Of a stretch of DNA of 20,246 nt, positions 14,448 to 20,246 are shown in pieces. Below the pieces are notes generated by a model. That model saw nothing but the letters and a program-made list of their open reading frames with translations, had not been told where the DNA came from and ran no database searches. Source of the stretch: Candidatus Gastranaerophilales bacterium (GTDB taxonomy: Bacteria; Cyanobacteriota; Vampirovibrionia; Gastranaerophilales; Gastranaerophilaceae); contig CANQAW010000010.1 in assembly GCA_947589525.1 (NCBI GenBank), forward strand, positions 1-20,246, written 5' to 3'. Position numbers and translations under genes: made by a program. The first letter of the stretch is position 1; each line of letters opens with the position of its first letter.

Positions 14448-15695
14448 ATGATTAGCGAAGATTTGTTTAACAACAAAATAAAAAATATGTCTAATTACAT
14501 AATGTTTGTAATTAAGGCTCGTCAGGTTGAGCTAACCGAGCAGTTAAAAGCGAAAAACAGAGCCCCAATTCCTTTATCCATGGGCGCACCCGTAGAAAGA
14601 GTTCCGCAATTTGTTATAGATAAAGCCAAAGAATACTTAGATACAGACCATCTTCATACTTACTCCACTCCAAAGGGTGAAGCTAAATTCCTTGAAGCCG
14701 TCAGTCAAAGAATGAAAAAAAGATTTAATGTCGATGTTAATCCCAAAGATGAAATTTTTTCTCTTATAGGTTCTAAAGAAGGTATTGCAAATTTAATCAG
14801 AGCATTAGTCAATTATAAAGAGGACGAAAAGGAGCAGGATGTAATTTTAATTCCCTGCCCAAGCTATGCTTCTTATACTCAAATGATTAAAGCAATGGGC
14901 GCAAGAGCTTACGCAATATATTTAAACGAACAAAATAACTATATGCCTGATTTAGAGGAAGTTTATCAACAATATCTTAAAGAGGGCAATGACCCTAAAA
15001 AAATTAAAGCTTTAATTGTAAATTATCCCAATAATCCTTTAGGCTGTACTTGCACATTTGATTATCTTCAAAAATGCGTGGATTTTTGCAACAAGTATAA
15101 TATACTTTTAATTTCGGATTCTGCTTATTGCGAGATGTATTATGATGAAGCTTATAAGCCTCACAGCGCCTTGGAATGCAAGGGTGCAGCGGATTGCTGT
15201 ATTGAAATGCACAGTATTTCAAAAACATACGCTATGACAGGCTGGCGTCTGGGCTGGGCATGCGGTAACAAAACAGCCGTTAAGATGCTCTCCAGAGCAA
15301 AATCAACCATTGATACGGGTATATTTAAGGTTCTTCAATATTCCGTTGCCGATTTATTGGTATCTGAAGAGGGCGATAAATATATAGAAGAACAAAATAT
15401 TAAATTCAAAGAAAAAATTCAAGGTTTTGTTGACGGTTTAAATTCTTTAGGCTACAAAGTTAAAATGCCAAATACCGCATTTTATCTATGGGTAAAAATA
15501 CCGGACAGATTTAAAGATTGCGAAGAATTCGCAACGGCGCTTCTTGAAAAATCGGGTATTGTAGTTGTCCCCGGGACGGGTTTTGATAAAAATTCAACAA
15601 GATATATAAGAATTTCAGTTGTTGCTTCTAATGAAGATTTAGCTGAAGTTATAAGACGTATGAAAGAAGACGGATTTTATTTTGAAGAAAAATAA
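14448..15695 (+). CDS. Class I/II PLP-dependent aminotransferase, candidate LL-diaminopimelate aminotransferase
   Basis: The start at 14448 (MISEDLF) is preferred over the ATG at 14427 because AAGAAGG stands five bases before it. The 415-residue protein has fold-type I aminotransferase features: LIGSKEGIANLIRALV, NYPNNPLG (about 192-199), ISDSAYCEMYYD, and the PLP lysine in HSISKTYAMTGWRLGW (Lys259), with the substrate-binding Arg in RYIRISV near the end. The GSKEGIA motif is the one seen in DapL, the one-step route to LL-diaminopimelate used by Cyanobacteria and relatives, and the PLSMGAPVERVPQFV opening is also DapL-like. An aspartate or alanine aminotransferase is the alternative. No other lysine-pathway gene is nearby. 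Confidence 0.78.
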   Translation: MISEDLFNNKIKNMSNYIMFVIKARQVELTEQLKAKNRAPIPLSMGAPVERVPQFVIDKAKEYLDTDHLHTYSTPKGEAKFLEAVSQRMKKRFNVDVNPKDEIFSLIGSKEGIANLIRALVNYKEDEKEQDVILIPCPSYASYTQMIKAMGARAYAIYLNEQNNYMPDLEEVYQQYLKEGNDPKKIKALIVNYPNNPLGCTCTFDYLQKCVDFCNKYNILLISDSAYCEMYYDEAYKPHSALECKGAADCCIEMHSISKTYAMTGWRLGWACGNKTAVKMLSRAKSTIDTGIFKVLQYSVADLLVSEEGDKYIEEQNIKFKEKIQGFVDGLNSLGYKVKMPNTAFYLWVKIPDRFKDCEEFATALLEKSGIVVVPGTGFDKNSTRYIRISVVASNEDLAEVIRRMKEDGFYFEEK

Positions 15696-15709
15696 TTTAT
15701 AATAATTTT

Positions 15710-16360
15710 ATGAAAAAAATATTGACACTATTTATTCTTTTTTTGAGTGTAACCTGCGCTTTTGCCGATGTTGCGCCCCGTTATATTAATTCGCTTCGAA
15801 GATACGGAATAGGTTTTACTAAAGTTCAAAGTCCTCTTGTCATGAGGCAAGAGCCGAAAAGTGACGGGAAAATACTTGAAACGCTGACTTTTGATTATAA
15901 TTCAAGTGCGTCTTGTGCGATAAACAAAGATAAATGCCAAACGGATGATATTTTTGCGCAATATTCACCCTCTAAAAAACTTGCTTTTTTAACAACAATC
16001 GATGCTACCGAGGGCTGGAGTATGGTTTGCTTTAATCAAATTCAAACCCCCGTTTGCGGATGGGTTTCGGAAGATGAAAATAAATATTACTCTTATCTTG
16101 ATTTTTTTGATACTTTCGGAAAAAAATACGGACTTTATTTATTTAAAGATTTGCAAAAAAATGATAAAATATTATATTCCGCACCTCTGAAAGAAACAAA
16201 TTCAACGGGTTCAATCGTAATGCCAAAATATATTGCCCCTTGGTTAGTTCGGGGAAATTGGATTTTAGTCAAAGTTGTCGATTATAATAACGAGAAAAAA
16301 ACGGGCTGGATACGCTTTAGAGGGTCGGATAATAAATTAAGACTTTTTGTTAAATTTTAA
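15710..16360 (+). CDS. Exported SH3-like domain protein
   Basis: The 216-residue protein opens with a clear Sec signal peptide (MKKILTLFILFLSVTCAFA, cleavage expected after residue 19). The mature part shows two SH3-like segments: VQSPLVMRQEPKSDGKILE and later GSIVMPKYIAPWLVRGNWIL, with TGWIRFRG at the end, like bacterial SH3b domains that bind cell wall. Four cysteines form two close pairs (SASCAINKDKC and MVCFNQIQTPVCGW), which suggests disulphides in the periplasm. There is no catalytic domain, so an enzyme role is unlikely. A TATAAT box ends seven bases before the ATG and no Shine-Dalgarno is present. It precedes secG on the same strand. Function is inferred as periplasmic or envelope binding. 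Confidence 0.72.
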   Translation: MKKILTLFILFLSVTCAFADVAPRYINSLRRYGIGFTKVQSPLVMRQEPKSDGKILETLTFDYNSSASCAINKDKCQTDDIFAQYSPSKKLAFLTTIDATEGWSMVCFNQIQTPVCGWVSEDENKYYSYLDFFDTFGKKYGLYLFKDLQKNDKILYSAPLKETNSTGSIVMPKYIAPWLVRGNWILVKVVDYNNEKKTGWIRFRGSDNKLRLFVKF

Positions 16361-16421
16361 AACTAAAAGATTTGGTTTTTTTGTTTTTTGTGTTATTTTA
16401 AAGAAAAAAAGGAAAAAATAT

Positions 16422-16649
16422 ATGAAAGCGACTACGTTTTTTCACATTTTGCAGATTTTAAGCGCCATATTTAGTATAATTTTAGTTTTAATGCATTCAC
16501 CCAAGGGTGACGGAATGTCGTTTTTCGGTGGTGCAAGCCAGCTGTTTTCTTCTCAAAAGTCAACCGAAAAAGGCTTAAACCGTTTAACGGAACTGTTTGT
16601 GCTTATTTTTATTGTTTCTACATTTATGCTTAGTTTTATTTTAAAATAA
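16422..16649 (+). CDS. secG: Preprotein translocase subunit SecG
   Basis: The start at 16422 follows AAGGAA at a normal distance and gives a 75-residue protein; upstream in-frame ATG or TTG codons would add a lysine-rich stretch and overlap the previous gene. Two membrane helices (about 5-25 and 53-74) flank a loop HSPKGDGMSFFGGASQLFSS, the SecG signature as found in Cyanobacteria (HSPKGDG, then QLFSSQKS). It is part of the SecYEG channel in the inner membrane. It lies between the exported SH3-like protein and the min operon. Confidence 0.9.
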   Translation: MKATTFFHILQILSAIFSIILVLMHSPKGDGMSFFGGASQLFSSQKSTEKGLNRLTELFVLIFIVSTFMLSFILK

Positions 16650-16748
16650 AATTTTTACATAACGTCATAAATAATTGTAGTTAGAATATGTTTAATGTAC
16701 TTTATTATTGAGTATTAGAATATTAAAATTAAGGTATGAAAATTATTT

Positions 16749-17891
16749 ATGTACGATAATGAGTTTTTTGTAGTCGATATGGCGTCTTGCTCATCTACCG
16801 GTGAAGTCATCAACAGTCTTTCGTTAGCATTGGAAACACTTGACGGTTTAGGTAAAAAAATTATTTTGAAATTGAATGACAGCTATTATAACCAGTCTCA
16901 AATGCTGTCCATACAATCTTTAATTACAAGCTACGGCTGTACTTTGGATACAATTGAAACAACAAACGAGCAAACCGTAAAGGTTGCCGAAAATATGAAC
17001 ATTCTTGTTCAAAAACCGATAGAGAAAAGAGTTGAAGAAAAGTACGGAAACGAAACCGGCGAGAACAATTTTGCTTATTTTTCAATGACAGACAGCCAAA
17101 ATTCGGATGATATCCCTTTAAAAGAATCGGACGAGCTTCACTTTGAAGCGGACTTAGACGAGATTAAAAGACAACAGGATAATATCGATATCAAATCCGA
17201 CTTACAAAATCTCGGAATAGATGCTAAAGCGGATTTCTCTCAAATTGAAGCTCAAACTTCGGTATCCTATAATTCCGATGATGTTTCCAAGACTCTTGAT
17301 GATTATGCAAAATTTAACGAAATGCAGCGGGAAACTTCCTCTTACAATCAAAATTTGCAATATTCGGACGAAAATTCTCAATCTGTCGATGAGCAAAAGA
17401 TTGACGAAGTTGAAAATGCGCAAAAAAAATCAATTGGTGTATACAAAAAAGCTTACGATGAAAATCTTCAAAACGAACAACAGTGGGAAGAAGTTGATTT
17501 TTATGAAACGGAAACAAACGAACCTATTATTTCCGATACTAAAAATACAACATACATAAACCAAACACTTCGCTCGGGTCAAATACTTGAAGCCGACGGA
17601 AATGTTGTAATAATCGGAGATTGTCACCCCGGAAGCGAAATACGAGCAGTCGGTGATATAACGGTTTGGGGAATATTATCGGGTATTGCTCATGCCGGTT
17701 ATAAAGGAAATAATTCCGCTAAAGTCAGGGCGTTAAAAATGAACGCTATTCAAATAAGAATTGGCGATTGCTATTCAAGACGTCCCGACGATACAAATAT
17801 TCCCTATATTTTAAAAACATCAATATTTACTCCCGAAGAAGCAAGAGTAGTTGATGGCGAAGTTATGTTATTCAAGATAAATCAAAATTAA
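16749..17891 (+). CDS. minC: Septum-site inhibitor MinC with a very long acidic linker
   Basis: The 380-residue protein inhibits FtsZ assembly away from mid-cell. Residues 1-90 match the MinC N domain (KKIILKLND, 36-44; SLITSYGCTLDTIETTNEQT, 57-76). The C-terminal beta-helix domain that binds MinD starts near 267 (INQTLRSGQILEADGNVVII, 270-289; DCHPGSEIRAVGDITVWGIL, 291-310; RIGDCYSRRP). The two are joined by about 175 residues of acidic, Gln/Asn/Ser-rich low-complexity sequence (91-265). E. coli MinC is 231 residues with a short linker. It is followed 11 bases later by minD; no strong Shine-Dalgarno precedes minC. The linker is mostly polar and probably disordered. Confidence 0.9.
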   Translation: MYDNEFFVVDMASCSSTGEVINSLSLALETLDGLGKKIILKLNDSYYNQSQMLSIQSLITSYGCTLDTIETTNEQTVKVAENMNILVQKPIEKRVEEKYGNETGENNFAYFSMTDSQNSDDIPLKESDELHFEADLDEIKRQQDNIDIKSDLQNLGIDAKADFSQIEAQTSVSYNSDDVSKTLDDYAKFNEMQRETSSYNQNLQYSDENSQSVDEQKIDEVENAQKKSIGVYKKAYDENLQNEQQWEEVDFYETETNEPIISDTKNTTYINQTLRSGQILEADGNVVIIGDCHPGSEIRAVGDITVWGILSGIAHAGYKGNNSAKVRALKMNAIQIRIGDCYSRRPDDTNIPYILKTSIFTPEEARVVDGEVMLFKINQN

Positions 17892-17902
17892 AGGAGCATA
17901 AA

Positions 17903-18712
17903 ATGACAGGTTCTGTTATCGTTATTACATCTGGAAAAGGCGGGGTAGGCAAAACCACCACATCTGCAAATATCGGTACCGCTCTTGCCAATTTAGGCAA
18001 TAAGGTGGTTCTGATAGATACCGATATAGGTTTAAGAAACCTTGATTTACTGTTAGGTCTTGAAAACCGCATAGTGTATACAATAGTTGATGTTGTTGAA
18101 GAACGCTGTAAATTAAAACAAGCACTGGTTAAAGACAAGAAAAATCCAAATCTTTGCTTGCTTGCGGCCGCACAAACCCGTGATAAATCGGCGCTTGATG
18201 CTGACCAATTAAAAGAAATCTGCACTCAGCTAAAAGAAGAATTTGATTATGTTTTGGTTGATTGCCCCGCAGGTATTGAACAGGGATTTCAAAATGCAGT
18301 TGCCGGTGCAAATGAAGCAATTGTCGTTACAACTCCGGAAATGAGCGCAATAAGAGATGCAGACAGAATTATAGGTCTTTTGGAATCCAAAGAGGGTGTT
18401 GAAAGATACCGCCTTTTGGTAAACCGTGTAAGACCCAAGCTTATTAAATCCAATGATATGATGGGAGTAGATGATGTTGTTGATATTCTTTCCTGTGATT
18501 TAATCGGGGTAATTCCGGAAGATATGAATATTATTACTTCGACAAATAAAGGCGAACCTGTCGTAAATGATGAAAAATCTATTGCGGGACGTGCTTATAT
18601 CAATGTTGCAAAAAGAATAACCGGCGAAGAAGTGCCTTTGCTGGACATAGAAGAAACAAACAACATAATAGACAAAATAAAAAAATTCTTTTCAAAGAAA
18701 GCGCAGGACTAG
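17903..18712 (+). CDS. minD: Septum-site ATPase MinD
   Basis: The 269-residue ATPase recruits MinC to the membrane. It has the deviant Walker A motif KGGVGKTT (12-19), the switch I/II pattern DTDIGLRNLDLLLGLENR, LVDCPAGIEQGF and the C-terminal amphipathic membrane helix IIDKIKKFFSKK. AAGGAG is placed well before the ATG. The stop is directly followed by the minE start with no base between. Confidence 0.97.
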   Translation: MTGSVIVITSGKGGVGKTTTSANIGTALANLGNKVVLIDTDIGLRNLDLLLGLENRIVYTIVDVVEERCKLKQALVKDKKNPNLCLLAAAQTRDKSALDADQLKEICTQLKEEFDYVLVDCPAGIEQGFQNAVAGANEAIVVTTPEMSAIRDADRIIGLLESKEGVERYRLLVNRVRPKLIKSNDMMGVDDVVDILSCDLIGVIPEDMNIITSTNKGEPVVNDEKSIAGRAYINVAKRITGEEVPLLDIEETNNIIDKIKKFFSKKAQD

Positions 18713-19204
18713 ATGAAAGATATTTTTTCCGATATTTATGACAGAGTCTTGAGTTTTTTTAATGCTCAGGGTGATGATACAAAGGTTGTTGCAAAAAGCA
18801 GATTAAGAACCGTTTTAATGCAAGACAGAGTTGGTTTTTCGGAACGTGCCATGCAAATGCTGAAAGACGATATGGTTGATTCAATTTCAAGATATTTAGA
18901 AATTGATGTTGATTCTTTTGATTTAAGTATTGATGCAAAAGAAAATGCTACAATTTTAAACCTTTCCATTCCCGTATTACGTCCTAAAACAGACGAGGAA
19001 ATAGACGAGGCTCTTGCGCTGGCCCAAAATGCAAAAATTGAAAAAACGCATGAAATTGTAGGCGAGCTTGAAGAATTAGTTAAAGAAAAAGCTCAAGCTC
19101 TTGCAGGCGTTAAACTTGAACAAGACAAAGAAGACGAAGAAAAATCCGCAAATAAAGAAACTAAAACTAAGCCAAAAAGGACGAAAGAAAAGCCCAAGGA
19201 ATAA
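18713..19204 (+). CDS. minE: Topological specificity factor MinE with extended C-terminus
   Basis: The 163-residue protein has the anti-MinCD segment (about 10-38: SFF, VVAKSRLRTVLMQDRVG) and the dimerisation domain (40-92: SRYLEIDVDSFDLSID, ATILNLSIPVLRP). That is the entire usual MinE, about 90 residues. A further 70 residues follow: a helical coiled-coil-like stretch (95-132) and a Lys/Glu/Thr-rich tail ending KPKRTKEKPKE. Such tails are seen in some cyanobacterial MinE proteins only in part; here it nearly doubles the length. Abutting MinD, it is clearly in the minCDE operon. Confidence 0.92.
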   Translation: MKDIFSDIYDRVLSFFNAQGDDTKVVAKSRLRTVLMQDRVGFSERAMQMLKDDMVDSISRYLEIDVDSFDLSIDAKENATILNLSIPVLRPKTDEEIDEALALAQNAKIEKTHEIVGELEELVKEKAQALAGVKLEQDKEDEEKSANKETKTKPKRTKEKPKE

Positions 19205-19221
19205 AACATCATTGACGATGC

Positions 19222-19250
19222 TTGAAATTTGCTTATGTTTTAAATAAGAT
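19222..19250 (+). promoter_or_regulatory. Candidate promoter of rplI
   Basis: TTGAAA (19222-19227), 17 bases, TAAGAT (19245-19250). It lies in the 78-base gap after minE. The -10 match is modest. Confidence 0.35.
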
Positions 19251-19282
19251 AAAATAACAAAATACTAATAAAAGGAGAAAAT

Positions 19283-19777
19283 ATGCAAGTTATATTGAAG
19301 AAAGATGTGCAGAATATAGGTGAAGTTGGCGACCTTGTTAATGTAAAAGACGGGTATGCAAGAAACTATCTTATTCCCAATTCTTTGGCGGAAGTGGCAA
19401 CACAAGGCGCTTTAGCTCAAAGAGAAAGAAATATAGCACGTATTAAAGCCAAAGCTGAAAAACTGCACCAAGAAGCACTTAGCACAAAAGAAGAAATCGA
19501 AAAAATACAATTAATTTCCCTGAGCGCTAAAGCAGGCGAATCAGGCAAATTATTCGGTACAATAACCACCAAGAAATTAGCGGAAGAATTGCTTTCAAAA
19601 ACAGGTCTTGAAATTGACAGAAAGTCTATAATTCTTGACAGCCCCATTAATCACATAGGGAATTTTGTTATGACAATTAAACTGTCTTCAAAAGTTAAAG
19701 CCCAATTAAATGTTGAAGTTACGGCTTCCGAAACAATTAAAGAAGTTTACGAAGAAGAAACACAAGAAGAAGCCTAA
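19283..19777 (+). CDS. rplI: 50S ribosomal protein bL9
   Basis: The 164-residue protein has the N-terminal rRNA-binding domain (MQVILKKDVQNIGEVGDLVN, then VKDGYARNYLIPNSLA), the connecting helix (about 45-75, Lys/Glu/Ala rich) and the C-terminal domain (SGKLFGTITTKKLAEEL, VMTIKLSSKVKAQLNVEV). The tail is extended by an acidic stretch. A strong AAGGAG precedes the start. It follows minE by 78 bases, a common order in this lineage being uncertain. Confidence 0.96.
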   Translation: MQVILKKDVQNIGEVGDLVNVKDGYARNYLIPNSLAEVATQGALAQRERNIARIKAKAEKLHQEALSTKEEIEKIQLISLSAKAGESGKLFGTITTKKLAEELLSKTGLEIDRKSIILDSPINHIGNFVMTIKLSSKVKAQLNVEVTASETIKEVYEEETQEEA

Positions 19778-19929
19778 ATATCAATTTAAAATAAATAAAA
19801 TTTATAAAAACGAACCAAAAAGAAAAGAAATAAAGGCTTGATTGAAAATGCAAACGTTTCACATACCTGTTAATCAAAGCAATAATTTTTTATTAATATT
19901 TATGTGTAAAAATCATCTGACTTTAACTA

Positions 19930-19959
19930 AAAAAGACCGCTAAATTTAGCGGTCTTTTT
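19930..19959. terminator. Bidirectional intrinsic terminator between rplI and pfp
   Basis: A palindrome AAAAGACCGCTAAA / TTTAGCGGTCTTTT (19931-19958) with flanking A and T runs. It is the shared end of converging transcripts. The stretch 19778-19929 holds nothing else I can support. Confidence 0.85.
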
Positions 19960-19975
19960 ATCAGTTTATTTAAAA

Positions 19976-20246
19976 TTAAACGTTTACAAGACTTTTTTCT
20001 TGTTCAAGTTGTAATGTAATTGTTGTTAAGTCGCAAACGTCGCTTGGTCCGAAATATTGAATAGCACCCGGGAAAATATAGCAATCATTCAGCGCCCATT
20101 TTTGGCGGTTGCGTTCAAATTCCTTAAACACCGGACCGTCAAGTTCAACAAGAGCTTTTTTAATTACGGGCTTCATTTCTCCGTGTCTGCGTTCCATATT
20201 CATCATCATTGTAAGAGGAACTCCTCCCGCAACCCATTGCGATGCG
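19976..20246 (-). CDS. pfp: Pyrophosphate-dependent 6-phosphofructokinase, C-terminal part only
   Basis: The open frame continues to the window edge, so the ATG codons at 20201-20209 are internal. It begins ASQWVAGGVPLTMMMNMERR and continues HGEMKPVIKKALVELDG, WALNDCYIFPGAIQYFGPSD and VCDLTTITLQLEQEK. The GGVP...MMNMERRHG and PGAIQY(F/Y)GPS segments are those of the diphosphate-fructose-6-phosphate 1-phosphotransferase family, which uses PPi instead of ATP in glycolysis and works reversibly. The residues that define PPi rather than ATP specificity are upstream, outside the window, so the assignment rests on this conserved tail. About 90 residues are visible. A terminator follows. Confidence 0.82.
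   Translation of the reverse strand, partial: ASQWVAGGVPLTMMMNMERRHGEMKPVIKKALVELDGPVFKEFERNRQKWALNDCYIFPGAIQYFGPSDVCDLTTITLQLEQEKSLVNV

Noticed and set aside
17202..17627. Extra reading frames on both strands within the minC linker
   Set aside because: The low-complexity linker leaves several frames open; the MinC frame joins two recognised MinC domains, so the others are shadows.
19852..19859. AAACGTTT palindrome as a LacI/CcpA-type operator
   Set aside because: The flanking bases do not complete the TGNAAACGTTTNCA pattern, and no promoter or gene start lies next to it; another AAACGTTT occurs by chance in the pfp end.
19976..20209. A small independent 77-residue gene starting at the ATG run near 20209
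   Set aside because: The frame stays open to the window edge and the upstream residues (QWVAGGVPLT) continue the phosphofructokinase motif, so this is a C-terminal fragment.

Overview
The window is a chromosomal segment of an AT-rich bacterium. The content points to the non-photosynthetic sister lineage of Cyanobacteria (Vampirovibrionia/Melainabacteria, most likely Gastranaerophilales). This is inference from three things: a minC-minD-minE operon with cyanobacterial-type Min proteins, a SecG with the HSPKGDG loop typical of that lineage, and a flagellin gene beside pyrophosphate-dependent glycolysis. No rRNA, tRNA, IS element, integrase, phage gene or CRISPR array was seen. No stretch above 300 bases lacks a gene; the largest gaps are 7521-7799 (279 bases, promoters and a hairpin), 3628-3832 (205 bases), and 19778-19975 (198 bases).

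Region 1 (1-5928) is a surface-sugar locus. It starts with the decayed end of a hexapeptide-repeat acetyltransferase. A CBS-domain sugar-1-phosphate nucleotidyltransferase on the minus strand resembles the GlcN-1-P guanylyltransferase of legionaminic acid synthesis. Then, on the plus strand, come a NodB-type deacetylase, a GNAT-like protein ending in DQDRPN, a free-standing acyl carrier protein, a CMP-nonulosonate synthetase and a two-domain GDP-mannose pyrophosphorylase. Together they suggest activation of a nonulosonic acid and mannose, plus acyl modification of a sugar, for a surface glycan or flagellin glycosylation.

Region 2 (5925-10288) is mainly housekeeping on the minus strand: an unusual DnaJ with one zinc site, an unknown Cys4 protein, CCA tRNA nucleotidyltransferase and RsmE. 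Inside it lies one plus-strand gene for a 128-residue protein of unknown function, behind a convincing sigma-28-type promoter.

Region 3 (10344-12434) holds a flagellin with its own sigma-28-type promoter and a double-GNAT protein. Region 4 (12450-15695) has a serA gene broken by an internal deletion that removes the NAD-binding loop, then hpf on the minus strand, and a DapL-like aminotransferase.

Region 5 (15710-19777) runs on the plus strand: an exported SH3-like protein, secG, the minCDE operon and rplI. The window ends in the C-terminal part of a pyrophosphate-dependent phosphofructokinase on the minus strand.

The items most worth following are the shared sigma-28-like control of flagellin and the unknown 128-residue protein, the serA lesion, the Cys-containing flagellin, the reduced DnaJ zinc centre, the extended Min proteins, and several genes whose predicted -10 boxes lie so close to the start codon that their mRNAs would be leaderless or nearly so.
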